Origin: Nautilus pompilius
Lineage: Eukaryota > Mollusca > Cephalopoda > Nautilida > Nautilidae
Direction of reading: 5' to 3'
DNA length: 64,000 bases
NCBI GenBank assembly: GCA_018389105.1
Contig: JACATO010001549.1
Location: 108,397-172,396 of the forward strand
This document shows positions 26,201-37,739 of the stretch, piece after piece. The notes under the pieces are model-generated. The model worked only from the letters and a program-made list of their open reading frames with translations, made no database searches and was not told the DNA's origin. Numbering within the stretch: position 1 is the stretch's first letter; the number at the start of each line of letters is the position of its first letter. The position numbers were made by a program, and so were the translations under genes.

Positions 26201-29200
26201 CCTATTTCTGTTACTGCGCAATAATTTAAAAACGAGTTAGGAAAATCATAGATGAGTAGATATGCTAAGTATCAATTTTAATCATTTGTAGGATGACATT
26301 TAGAGAATTAAAGCTACTTAGTTTTCTGTAACATCCTTCAGGATCATAATCCAAACAGTTCAGGCTTGATGTGCCATCTTAGTAAAATACATCTGAGCTG
26401 CAGCAGATACCGTATTTCCCTGTCACTGGGATACTGCCAACTCCTGGTACATCTTTATACTGACCTTACACCCCGAACAATATCTTCAAATTGCCTCAAA
26501 TCATATTTCTTTAAAATTTCTAATTTTGGCATCTGTCCCTGCAAGAAATCAGCATATTGAGGCTATTAATAAACAAAAACAAAAAAAATTTTACATTTTA
26601 AATGTTTATTCATTCACCTGATAAACACGTGAACTGGGCTTAAATGATAAATAATTTCTCTCTTTCACAAGTAACATTTCTCCTGAATTATTTTTAACCC
26701 TTAGACTGTAGTTTCTTCTTTTCTTTGAAAATGTGCAACTGAATTTTCTAAGAAACAGAAAGCCACTTTCCATTAATAGGTCCAACATTTCTGCAATGGT
26801 TACAGATGGAGGTGTGTGGACTGTGCAATTTTAAACCTGAACAGTAACTTCCAAAATATCAATACTGAGGATGAAATAAAACAACTAATTTCTTTCTTTC
26901 TTTAACCAGGATCTACAACCTGCTGACTGGTTTATCATGCAGTGTTTCTAAAGACCTATACTACAAGAGTCAGAACAAAAATATGAAAACAAACATTTAA
27001 AAACAGGCCTGACAAATAAAACATTACATTAATATCAGTTTAAGAAAAAAATAAATTGGCTTGTACTGTTTTCTATTAAAAGACTTGTATTAAACAGGTA
27101 ATAAAGGTTCAGATAATCACATTATTTCTGCACGTAGCACTAACTTTTTCCTTTGCTAAGAACGACAGGGTTCTTGCTGAAGAATCCTTGTGGCTTTCAC
27201 TGTTTAACGTGACTAAATCTGAGAATTTCTAGTGTTGTTGCATCAGTTCCTGTTAACACAATAACAGCTTTGAGATTTGCATTGACAACAATAACTAATC
27301 GCTCGTGCAGATGTTACGCTGTTTGGCAAATCCAAAATTTGTTAAGAGGATAGAGCCTGAGCGATGATAATGTCGTCATTGAAAACAAGGTGATGGTAAC
27401 GTACCAACAACATCTTCACAGGCAGTAAGTATATCAGAATCTGCCGCTTGTTCTTTCTACAAGCCTTGTGACATTTTTCAAATGCAAATAACAAGCATTC
27501 TTCAGCTGGAATGAAACAGAGAGAGAGTTATAGCATTTTACTTTCATTGATTATAGAACTATTTATCTGAAATTAAACCAAAAAAACAAAAAAAAAAGCT
27601 ATTTGAGTTTTACTGTTTGGTGAGGAAGGCAGCAAGATGAAAATTTCCTCCAGTATGCAGTTAACAAATGCAGATGACTCACTTAATGAGTGCTGTGCCA
27701 TGGCGTCAACAAAATGCCTCGTCATTACCCTTGGCCAGGTCCTTTCAAGTCTCTGAATTATATTGGAGTGTTGCTAGCATGGTGAAAACATCAAAAGTCC
27801 TTACCAGAAGTCTCCATTTTCAGATGTGGGAGGAAACTGGAATGCCCAAAGGAGACTTGCATTGCTGGCTGGTGAAGGAGAGAAAGAAACCATGCCAGGA
27901 AGGTACTTAAACTAAAATTTGAATTTAAGCCCTTGATCTTAGCCCAGTACTCTAACCACTGGACTACCATATTGCCCACTCAACGAACTGCTCAATAATG
28001 GTGTGATCTTCTTTACTTTATAGTACTGTTTAGAAGAAAAATTACAGATACAAGATAAACCAAAATTAAACATTTAAAATTACTCAGGAATCCAAACTAA
28101 TTTGGTATTTCATTTGCATAAAGATTAATATCAGTGTACATATTTCAAAGAAACAGCTGGTAACACCTTTTAATAAAAGTGGCCAAATCTTGTTGACATC
28201 TGAATGCCGACTGGCTAAAAACAAGACAGCAACTTAGCTTGCCAATGACCAAGTGTTAGAAATGAGTAGTTATTATAAAATTGGAACCATATATTTTTAG
28301 CTTCATATGCAACAGCTAGTTAACTATAACTCTTCAGAACCTCAGGCAAGTTTTCTTACTTCAATTGCCTTTGTTTACCTAGCAATAAGTAGGTACTCAT
28401 TGGTGGATGGCTTTCCAGGACAATGGTTCTGTGTGTGCTGGCTTTCTTGGATGTTCCTCGACACCAGGTTTCACTGCTTGCTACCTAAAACAGTGTGGTT
28501 GTTGCACAAGCAGCTGCTCTTACATTATAAACAAACCCACACACCCAAAAGTTTGCATGTAATATGTGAACAGCCATCTTCAGTCATGAAGGTAAACTAT
28601 TATAAGTAAATACATTGCATATGCACATATATAAATGCATGTATTTATATGGCAGACTGGCATTTAGCTTTAATATGCTAATAAATGTAACAGCTGTGTA
28701 GTTGTGAGAAAACTATCAGTTCAGGCTAAACTAAAGAAAACAAAAGGTTTAAAGTGAAGTTTTCCTTTAGAAGAAGCAGAGAGACTCCCAGACTCAGATT
28801 GTGAATCCAGCAAAAGAATCTCAATCCAAATAATTATCAGAGCACTTTCAGACAGAACGAGAATTCTCAGAAACGCTGTTAACTCGCCACTCATTATATC
28901 ACTGATCCAATGGCAGCAGCAGCAGCAGCTCACTTTGTAGTTCAGCTGCTGTTTGAAACTTCTAAATTTCAAAGATTTTCCACAATGGTCGGAATTCTCC
29001 GTTATTGTGTGTGTTGCCAGCTAATCTGCTGGGGAGTTAGCTCGGCACTGCTCTACGATGAAGGACTGACTGACCAAAGGTTTCTGCTCATCCCCAGTTT
29101 CCTTGTGTGTGTGATATGCCTGGCAGGGATCCAGTGTTAAGCAGATCCTTTGAGTAACTGCACTTATACGATGACATCCTCCAAAGTAAAAAAAAAAGAC

Positions 29201-32200
29201 TTGTCTCCTTCATCTGTGTGTAGCTTAGCTCATGTTAGCATTCAATGCAGGCAGATACTTACCACTTTTAAAATCACTATCAAACATTGCCTTTCTGCCC
29301 ACAAAATATCTGTAAAAAAATTTTAAAAAAACAACAATGTTAATTCATACCAAAGAAAAAAAAAAACAAAATTGTAAAATTCCATCAATAAATATTAAGT
29401 TTTATTCTTCTAAGGAAAACTCATTTCTCAGTCTTATCATAACTTCAGTTGAGTCACCAAAAACAGCTGAGAATATAATGGACTCCAATGATTGAGAGCG
29501 AATAGAAAGTTACATTCTCACAATCTGCTCATTTAGCTAACTAAAATAATTCTTGGAAGTCAATAAATGTTACCTCAACAAACCATTATTTTAGATGTAC
29601 CCTCTGGACAGACACTACTATCACATATTATTCCACAGATGCAGCAAACATATTATTTGTATACAAAATTGTAAAACTAACTAGTTAAACAGACAAGTCC
29701 AACACGGAAGATCTATTTGATGGCTAAAGCCATGATTATAAACTGAACTCTCTAATCTTCTGTAAAATCTTGTTCAGGACTCACCGATATGTCACCAGCT
29801 GTGACAAACTAAACTTGTCCTTCATTGGTAAGCTATCGATGGCTCGAATCAACGGCTTACAGAGATGTAGCTTGTTAATCTGTAAAAGCAGTCCACACCA
29901 GCTAAGTGATGAACAAATGATTTGAAGAAAATTCTGTCTTTATTAAAACAAGTTAACATTTTTTTAAACACAAGATTATAGTTTAACCTAAGTATTTCAA
30001 TTTTTAAATTCCTTTTAAAAAGAGGTTAAAACTTATGTAAAAATTAACTGATTTTCACATTCAGAATATGTACAATTTTGCCTTAAACATTTTTCCATAT
30101 ATTCTGAAAAATTAAGTCATGCATAAACAGATATTATTGTTAGGCGTATGTAAAAATAACTATTAGTACAGGATAAATTGTATGATCACCGACTTTGGAT
30201 ATTTAATTTACTAACTTTAGATTAAGTGCTATTTCACCTGCACAGGTAAGAAAACTTCTAAGAACCACAACATGGCTGCCTACCTTGAAATAAATTTTGA
30301 ACAACTGATTTACAAGATTCAGCATCCCCCACTTCTTGGAGTCTTCTATAGCTGCTCGACTGAAATGGGATTAAAAATTCTAAAGTAACTTGATGGACAT
30401 TTAGCTTGGAATATAAGGATCCCGAAAATGTAACCTGAGAATCTTCCAGTCATCATATTCTCATTAGCTAAAAATAAACATTGTACAAAGCACAAAAGTG
30501 GAGATTTTTCAGGTTTATCTAATGATGATAATTACCATGGTTTTTATAAACAAAGTTTGCAATGCTTTTTTTTTTTTTTAAATTTTTGTACTGAAAACAA
30601 TATCTCTCTGCCATCACCACAACTTTATCTTTCAGGGAAATTAGTTAAAAAAAAAAAAAAAAATGGCAACACATGCAGTACTTAGTGATGACAACAAGTT
30701 CTTCCTAGTCCAGTTTTATTTGTCAGGTTTGTTACTTTGTGGAACAGCTTTAAATGATTACGTAAACGAAGACTGGTTCCTCACCTGTCACTTGCGCAAA
30801 CTCTGAAGCAGCTCATTAACATCTCAGCTGCCTTTTCCAGTTTTTCTCCAGGTCTCCCTTTCCCTTTCTTAACAGACTGGTAGTCAGCCTGCAAAATTAT
30901 AGCTTAGCACTGCATGTTGAAGGACCGTGTAAAACTGATGCACTGTGAGCTCCAACACCTAATTCTAACCACGGTAAGAATGGCAACATCTATGGTAAAT
31001 CAACAAGAAAAGGTGTGGCTGGGGCGTAGATTCAGAAATCTCTTCTATTCACAAATCAGTATATCCACGTTACTTCTCTATCCTTGATAAACTGTTTATT
31101 TAGAGGTCCGTTCACAACAGCTTTCAAAATTCAGGCTAAACACTAGCAACAATCTAATTTTATCCTTTAATTTTTTTAAAAAAGTAAAAGAATTTACCCT
31201 TTTTTTTTACAACATTTGCTTTCAGAATGTTTCGATATTTTTTCCCTCTATCTTTTTTTCTGTTGTATTGTGTTATGTTGAACACTGATTTTAAAAAATT
31301 TTAAAAATTAGCCCAGAAAGAAATTAACGAAAAAATGTATGGTTAAAGAAGATGATGTTATCATCATATCTAAAGTGTGGAAGCAAAGTCCTTAGACAGT
31401 TTAGAAATAAAAAACAAAAGCAAACATGAGTTTTGAAAACAGCTCATTAGAGTCAAATGCACACCATATTTCACGAACATTTAAGGCAGGCTAAGCAATG
31501 GCTATTTCTTTCTGTTATGTGAAATACATTTCTTTCTTTCTTGTACAGTAATGAGCTCCCAGAAAATTACAGCAATGGTAGCCAGCAGTCAAACTGGTAT
31601 GGTTAGGGTTTGCCTTCTTGGGAGAACAGTGAACCATGGCACAGTTTTTTTTACCAGCTGGATGTATCAGTTTCCTTCCACATTTAAAAATGAAAATTTT
31701 TAGAAAAGAATAGGTTTACTAGGTTGTTTGAGGTAGGAGAGCATCAGGCATCTTCATACTTTTATGCTGTCAGAGTTTCTAGTGCAACACCCCCCTCCCC
31801 ATTTTCCCATCTAGGCAGTGTTCCAGACAGGGAGCATGGCACCACCACCATCAACAAGATCATGTATAGAAATGGTGATTTGGTTCATCTAAGGCAATGT
31901 ATAATAATTTTTTTTTTTCCTGATTACCATGTAAGGTAAAGGTTTTTTTTTTTCTTGCAAGATCTATGGTAATGTAAGACAATCTATAGTAATGTTTGTT
32001 TCTAGTAAGCCAATGTACACCAGTGTCATATGTTTACATCTTGTAAGACAATCTATAGTTAGTGAGCCAATGTACATCAGTGTTGTGTTTACATCTTGTA
32101 AGATGATCTATAGTAATGTCTGTTTCTAGTAAGCCAATGTACACCAGTGTCATACGTTTACATCTTGTAAGACAATCTATAGTTAGTGAGCCAATGTACA

Positions 32201-35200
32201 TCAGTGTTGTGTTTACATCTTGTAAGATGATCTATAGTAATGTCTGTTTCTAGTAAGCCAATGTACACCAGTGTCATACGTTTACATCTTGTAAGACAAT
32301 CTATAGTTAGTGAGCCAATGTACATCAGTAATGTATGTTTACATCTTGTAAAACAATCTATAGTAATGTTTGTTTCTAGTAAGCCAATGTACACCAGTGT
32401 CATATGTTTACATCTTGTAAGACAATCTATAGTTAGTGAGCCAATGTACATCAGTGTTGTGTTTACATCTTGTAAGATGATCTATAGTAATGTCTGTTTC
32501 TAGTAAGCCAATGTACACCAGTGTCATATGTTTACATCTTGTAAGACAATCTATAGTTAGTGAGCCAATGTACATCAGTGTTGTATGTTTACATCTTGTA
32601 AGACAATCTATAGTATCTATAGTAATGCAGATTCCCTCAAGGAAAGCAATTTTTTGCAGTTCTTGAGCCAACACTTCTCATGGTCTAGTTTTGAACTCTA
32701 ACACCAGCTAATAAATATTTGGAAGTTCAAGCAGCTGAAAATGTTATGCAATATTTACAAGTCTGTAGACAATGAGTAGTTTATTTTTGACAAAATATGG
32801 AAAAACTTTAAAAACTTACATTATTTGCAAACTGGCGTAGATCAAGACATACAACAAACATGACGGGTAAAAACCAATTTTCGTCTTTTTGAGTCTGCAG
32901 CACTTTGCAACAAGCTGTGGGCCTTTTGTCAAAGTTCAAATATTAGACAGTTTGTAGTACTTAACAAGTACTGTTTTCAAATAATGACTTTTAAAATATA
33001 AACACCAAGCTAAGTGTTTTTAAAACATCTAGGCTAAGATATTTTTGTAACTATTCTACATCTACCTCTCCATAGTTTAATACCAAGTGCCACATTAATT
33101 TTAACCCTCTGCATACCACATCAGTTTTTACCTTACTTAGCACTAGTTAGTATGTGTTGAACTGGTTATACATTTAGTCAACACAATCTTAATACAAATA
33201 CGAACAGTTGGAGCAATATAAAAATTTGTCATTACAAAGGGTTATATTAATGAGAAAGGTACTGTGTGTCACAGCCCTAAGGATTGAACTTGTGCTGAGT
33301 AATACAGATTTGAAGGGTAGTGGGATGCAAATGCATCCCAGGTAGTATACAAAGGGTTAAACATGTGCTGTACTGAAGCAGCTGTTCACCACCGTTCACT
33401 ATTAGCCACCACTGCTAGTAATTTATTTTATACATTTATAATTATTGCTAACCCCCCCCAAACATTTAGCCATGCTGACAGTACAGCAAGTTTGTAATTA
33501 TCATTCTAGTGTTAGAAACTGAAAGAACTGGTGATGTCCATACACTCAAAAACCAGTCAAAATCCCAAATTAAGTAAATCTAATAAAGCATACTGTAAAT
33601 GCATAAGATAAGATCTGGAAATATTCAAGGGGTCTTCTTTTCATTTAAGCAATTTCATGTTGCACTAGGTTTTACAATAATTTTATAAAACACATTTTAT
33701 ATATGTATATATAAATATTTTCAAGTATATCTGTGTTTTCAAATTTGAATGAGAAATAATGTGTACTAAAGTCACAGCTAAAAGAGTTCAAGTTGCTGAC
33801 TGCCAGCAATATACATTTACAATGACATTAGGATAACTGTGCAAGTAATTAAGGTACATTATGTTGAATGTCCATGATGGAATTGGTCCATCTCTACAAG
33901 AGTGACATTGCGGAATTCATAGTGTGTATTATAAACTATTCTTCAGACATGCTTAGAAGAATGCAGTTAATTATTTTATTATGCATGCAAATTTTCAAAC
34001 ATTATATGACTGGATTTGAACAGCAGAAATGAAACCCAGCCATATTAGTTCTATTACTAATAATAATTTGATGGGAAAAGCCCCAAACAACTCTGTATTC
34101 TTATTTCATGGGTATAGTTAAAATGCAAAGGATATTGTACAACTAAAGCCTGAAACCCATAGGCACTCATGAAGTCATGATTGGCAACAGACCAGCAACA
34201 TCTATGACAAATTTAAAAAGTACAGTGCTATAAAATACAGACAGAGGATACATCAAAGCATGGTCTTCAGATGTAATATATGTTCATGTCAAAAGGTTTA
34301 ATAATTAAAACTAGTTTAATATCTTCTCTATAAACTGGATGTAATAGCTAGAATTCCTTTAACATTCAGAAAAGGCTAAACATTTAATAATGGCCGAAGG
34401 CTTATTTTCTAAAATAAATATCCAATATATGCATTAAAAATTTTCTTCAAATATGACCAAAACTTAAAAAATACAAAAAAAAATTATTCATCTAGGCAGC
34501 CTGTGAAAGAAACATTTGATGCCATATGTAAATTAGCTAAAAAAGTTTGACATACTTAAGATGGGCAGCCACTAGTTCATCATATGGTCGTTCAAAGAAC
34601 TCTTGGCACTGAGCTTCAGGTTTCTCAAGCTGTAGACGGGGACTGGCCACATGTGGGTGATTGAAAGAGAGCAATTCCTAGAAAAGAAGTAGAATTAAAT
34701 TAATATGGTGGGTGTCATTGCTCTAAAAGAGTTGACAGCCTGTACATCTGATAGTCAACTAAATATGTTAACAGACCAGCAAGATTTGAGCTCTACCTTC
34801 ACCTAGATCCTTGACAAGTGGTTCTATTTCTATCACTTTTAGTCTTTTTTATTCTATTTTATATCTATAACAAGATTTTGCATGGTAGGCAGTGTAAGTG
34901 CATTGATATGTAGGAGAGAAGAATGGGTGTTCTCTTCCACTATTTTGGTTTGATTTAACTGTAATATATCTAAGTTTCTGTCCAGGAGCACTAAATAAAC
35001 ATGAGCAGAATCTTTCAATTGTGTTGTTCTTGTTTTTCAATTTAATTTTTATATTTCTAAGCTCAAGATCATGTCAGATAGGAGAAACAAATCCAATGCA
35101 TACAAAAAGAGAAGTAAAAAAACAACAACAAGATTTTAAAATTAATTTTCAGATTATTTAGTTCACTTTCAAAATGATAGAAAAGAAAAGAAAACAAAGA

Positions 35201-37288
35201 GAAGCGGCAGAAATGTACATATTCTGTTTGTTAATATGAATAATTAATCTTTACTAAACTGACAAGTAGTTTAAATTAGTCTTCCCTCTAGTAAAATCCA
35301 TAGTGCATAGGATATGATACAAGAACATGCTACAGATAAATGCAAAATATTCAGTAACAGAAAATCACTGACACAAGTATTGTGCATTCTAAAATTATTT
35401 TAAGAAAGTAAACCTGCAGTTCAGTGTATATAAAAATGGTAAAGAAAATAAGAAAATGATTTGTCTGACTTACTGATATAGAGAACCCATCTGCTTCATT
35501 CAAAGCTTGGTCCAGCTGTAAATAGGAAAAGTTGCAATCAATCATCATGTCAACATTAACACCTATTATAACCAGTTGTGGTGTTGTGTTGTTCACTGGT
35601 ATCAACAACAACAGATATAACCTTTCTACAAGTGAAACAACCATGGTGAAGAAGGACTTTAACAAAATACCTTCTAGAATTCTTCATTTTAGATGTATGA
35701 ATAAATCTGTGTGATTGGCTATTGAACAAGAGTGACACCAAACCAAGTCAACCCTTTCTGAGAATCAAACTTGGGCCCCTAATCTTGGCAGTTCAGTAGT
35801 CTAACCACTGAGCCACCACAACCCTATTGTAAACAGTTATTAATGGCTTTGATTGAACTTTTACAAATCAGCAATCTTATTCTATTTATTTTCAGCAAAT
35901 AAAGTGGTTTAAAAATCTAGATACCATATGAAGTAAAACATGTTCAGTAACAAAAAAGAATTTTTTACCTACTACAATTTTTACAATTGTTATTTTATAT
36001 ATATATATATAAAAGTAATAAATATAAATACAAAACTTAACCTATTACAGTGAAAGACAAAAGATACTGTCTCTACAACAGTTTGCTTCATTTTAAAATG
36101 CAATTTTGATGCTGCATTATTACAGATATATAGTATAGCATAGTATAGTATCCAAAGGATCAAGAAGTCTATGGCTTATGTGCAGCTCTTGTAAACTCAA
36201 AATGCTTATCGAGTGCATCTTTAAACAAATTTAGAGCTACATCACAGTCTCCCAGAAAGACCATCCCATGCATTAACTACCTTGTTACTGAAGAAAAAAC
36301 TTAAGACATCTAATCTACTACTACATTTAAATAACTTGAACTGGCCAGAGTCAGTTGCTAGCTAATGTACAAAAATGTTTGAAAGTCAACATTTTCAACT
36401 CCTTTAAATATTTTGAATACTTCTACCAAATCACCTGCATTTTCTATACAACAAACTTGATAACTTCAGCATTTCTAGCCTTTCCACAATAAACAAATTA
36501 CCTGCTTCTCTCACCATTTGCGCAAATAATTTTTAAATATGTTCCAGGATATACATACATACATATCTTTCAAATATTTCAGATTCAAAATAGCATGTGC
36601 AAACTTTTTTTTTATTTCGTTAACATATTTAACAGTTTGTTTCTGATATTTTTAAAAGTGCTATTCTATTAATTACTTAAAACTAGGCAACATTCTCGTT
36701 TGAACACCACATCCTTAGCTGAGTGCATACCGATTTCTGCATTTATAATATTGCAGAGCATCTGTCAACAAACGACCGAAATAATCATTGTATAAATGCC
36801 CATAATTCTCTCGGTAAACTGCTTGTCTTCTCGTTCTCGACGCCACGAAGCCAGCGGCGGTCGGGTTCTCCTTCACATAATGGTCTAATGTGCGGCAAAT
36901 AGCTTCATGTATGTGTGCCTAGACGAACGGATTTGGCTTACGGCGGCAAGGTGTTCATCATAAACCCAAAACTCGGTTCACATGGGTAATTTTCCTCGAT
37001 AAGCGACCCGGTATCAACGATTTAGGGGCCGGGACAGACAGAAAACAAGGACCCGTTGTTGGGTTTTAGAATCAGAGGCCATCAGCGACCTGGGCCGCAT
37101 CATCTGCGTCTTCACCTGTTAATCTCTGATTAACTGCGAAAACAAATTTTAGGAGCAGGTGAAAATATAGCTTAATTCACACACACACACATACACACAA
37201 ACACACACACACACACACATGCGAGCACAAGTGTAAAGCAGTCTATAGTTACCATGGAGAGATAATGCTTAAAAGTCATGTACGCCAT
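23274..37288 (-). CDS. PCID2: PCI domain-containing protein 2 (TREX-2 subunit), complete, 15 exons
   Basis: Coding exons, 5' to 3': 37253-37288, 35474-35515, 34556-34677, 34136-34201, 32820-32916, 30785-30888, 30284-30359, 29785-29879, 29263-29309, 27405-27505, 26465-26538, 26015-26140, 25511-25577, 23751-23807, 23274-23363. They join in phase to 399 codons plus TAG, the length of human PCID2. Matches run throughout: [63 protein letters not shown] (shown in part by [15 protein letters not shown]), [28 protein letters not shown], and the end [22 protein letters not shown]2 (yeast Thp1) combines a PCI fold and winged helix; with GANP, DSS1 and ENY2 it forms TREX-2 at nuclear pores for mRNA export. 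One intron is AT-AC. Introns are loaded with transposon relics. Divergent from TRAPPC14. Confidence 0.97.
24240..25345 (-). pseudogene. Decayed Tc1/mariner transposase
   Basis: Minus-strand translation follows a Tc1 transposase in order: helix-turn-helix remnant near 25190 ([13 protein letters not shown]), [11 protein letters not shown] near 25020, [16 protein letters not shown] (the DESRF region, near 24810), [20 protein letters not shown] (24712-24653, matching the usual LTAQRYRDEIL) and [10 protein letters not shown] near 24450. Stops and frameshifts interrupt it many times. Inverted ends were not located. It lies in the PCID2 intron 23808-25510, on the same strand as the gene. Confidence 0.8.
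27650..27985 (-). repeat. tRNA-derived SINE
   Basis: On the minus strand the head reads TATGGTAGTCCAGTGGTTAG (A box) and, about 30 nt on, GGGCTTAAATTCAAAT (degenerate B box). The body that follows contains TTTCCTCCCACATCTG and ends without a clear tail. Located in PCID2 intron 27506-29262. Confidence 0.6.
31970..32635. repeat. Minisatellite, about 124-bp unit, five copies
   Basis: CTAGTAAGCC recurs at 32002, 32126, 32250, 32376 and 32500, giving periods of 124, 124, 126 and 124 bp. Each unit is itself two diverged halves of about 62 bp, both containing GCCAATGTACA and TTTACATCTTGTAAGA. Neighbouring copies are nearly identical, so the array is young. It lies in PCID2 intron 30889-32819. Open frames across it are translations of the repeat only. 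Confidence 0.95.
32917..34135 (-). other. PCID2: U12-type AT-AC intron of PCID2
   Basis: On the minus strand the intron opens with ATATCCTTTG (34135-34126), the exact minor-spliceosome 5' site, and closes with CCCAC before exon base 32916. A branch-like ACTTTGAC (32935-32928) puts the branch A 12 nt from the 3' end, the usual U12 spacing. Only this junction keeps frame: GTACA joined to AGCTTGTTGC reads V-Q-A-C-C-K-V-L-Q, matching human V-Q-S-F-L-R-A-F-Q. No GT-AG alternative I tried keeps the reading frame without losing conserved residues. The intron is 1219 nt and holds a piggyBac-like MITE. Confidence 0.88.
33105..33356. mobile_element. piggyBac-like MITE, copy 2
   Basis: Ends CCCTCTGCATACCA and TAGTATACAAAGGG are imperfect inverted repeats, and both abut TTAA (33101-33104 and 33357-33360), the target site typical of piggyBac. 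252 bp, no coding capacity. Similar to copy 1 at 22358-22577. Inserted in the AT-AC intron of PCID2. Confidence 0.75.
35560..35826 (-). repeat. tRNA-derived SINE
   Basis: On the minus strand the head GTGGTGGCTCAGTGGTTAGA is an excellent A box and AAGTTTGATTCTCAG a good B box, about 30 nt apart. The body (TCACTCTTGTTCAATAGCC) continues towards 35560. It is in PCID2 intron 34678-35473/35516-37252 territory, just upstream of exon 2. Confidence 0.75.
36130..36545 (-). pseudogene. 3' fragment of a LINE reverse transcriptase ORF
   Basis: The minus-strand translation, over more than one frame, matches the C-terminal end of CR1/Jockey-like LINE ORF2: [16 protein letters not shown], then [17 protein letters not shown]-like residues, [19 protein letters not shown]-like residues and a final SFKDALDKH-like segment near 36200. 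It is interrupted by frameshifts and stops, and has no 5' part, as is normal for truncated LINE copies. Located in PCID2 intron 1. Confidence 0.75.
37178..37219. repeat. (AC)n microsatellite
   Basis: Interrupted AC repeat in PCID2 intron 1, next to exon 1. Confidence 0.95.
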
Positions 37289-37557
37289 GTCTTGTCTGAA
37301 ACTACTGCGAGTAATATCCAACTACAGCCAGATCTTCGACCATCCCTGCACTGTATAACTCTTCTCCGCCTTTCTTAATTTGTTTCAAACGCATTCAAAA
37401 AGTTAACCAAACGGTCGTTGTAAGCAGGTGTGACAGAAAATTAAGATAAATCGCCCTTTTTTTTAAACAATATCTTTAAACCATTGTCGCTGTTTTACTT
37501 AGTTTATGTCATAGGTGGATTTTGGTACATGATCAATGACGTAGTTGCACGTATAGC

Positions 37558-37610
<53 letters not shown>

Positions 37611-37739
37611 TAATTTTTAAAGTTTTATGATTTTTACGAATAAAATCGATCACTTATCATGATAAAATAAACAAAACAAAAAGGAATAACAATGACACTA
37701 ACATCGTAGTACTGTCGTCAAGTGTTACCTGCGTCCAAA
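37289..37739. promoter_or_regulatory. Bidirectional promoter between PCID2 and TRAPPC14
   Basis: Only 451 bp separate the two start codons, so both promoters must overlap or abut here. The region is AT-rich and split by a (TTA)n tract at about 37560-37611. I see no TATA box that can be assigned with confidence. Such head-to-head spacing is typical of coexpressed housekeeping genes (inference). Confidence 0.6.
37560..37611. repeat. (TTA)n microsatellite
   Basis: About 17 perfect TTA units inside the PCID2/TRAPPC14 intergenic space, so its length may vary between individuals. Confidence 0.97.

Noticed and set aside
28307-29140. Two overlapping-strand open frames in a PCID2 intron
   Set aside because: No splice sites fitting PCID2, no recognised domain; one begins in a short GCA repeat.
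32158-32674. Overlapping open frames of 87-97 codons on both strands
   Set aside because: They are translations of the 124-bp minisatellite; the peptide repeats with the DNA unit.
37722-37739. Six extra codons before the TRAPPC14 ATG
   Set aside because: They would begin with GTG, which is not a usual nuclear start codon; the ATG at 37740 has an acceptable context.
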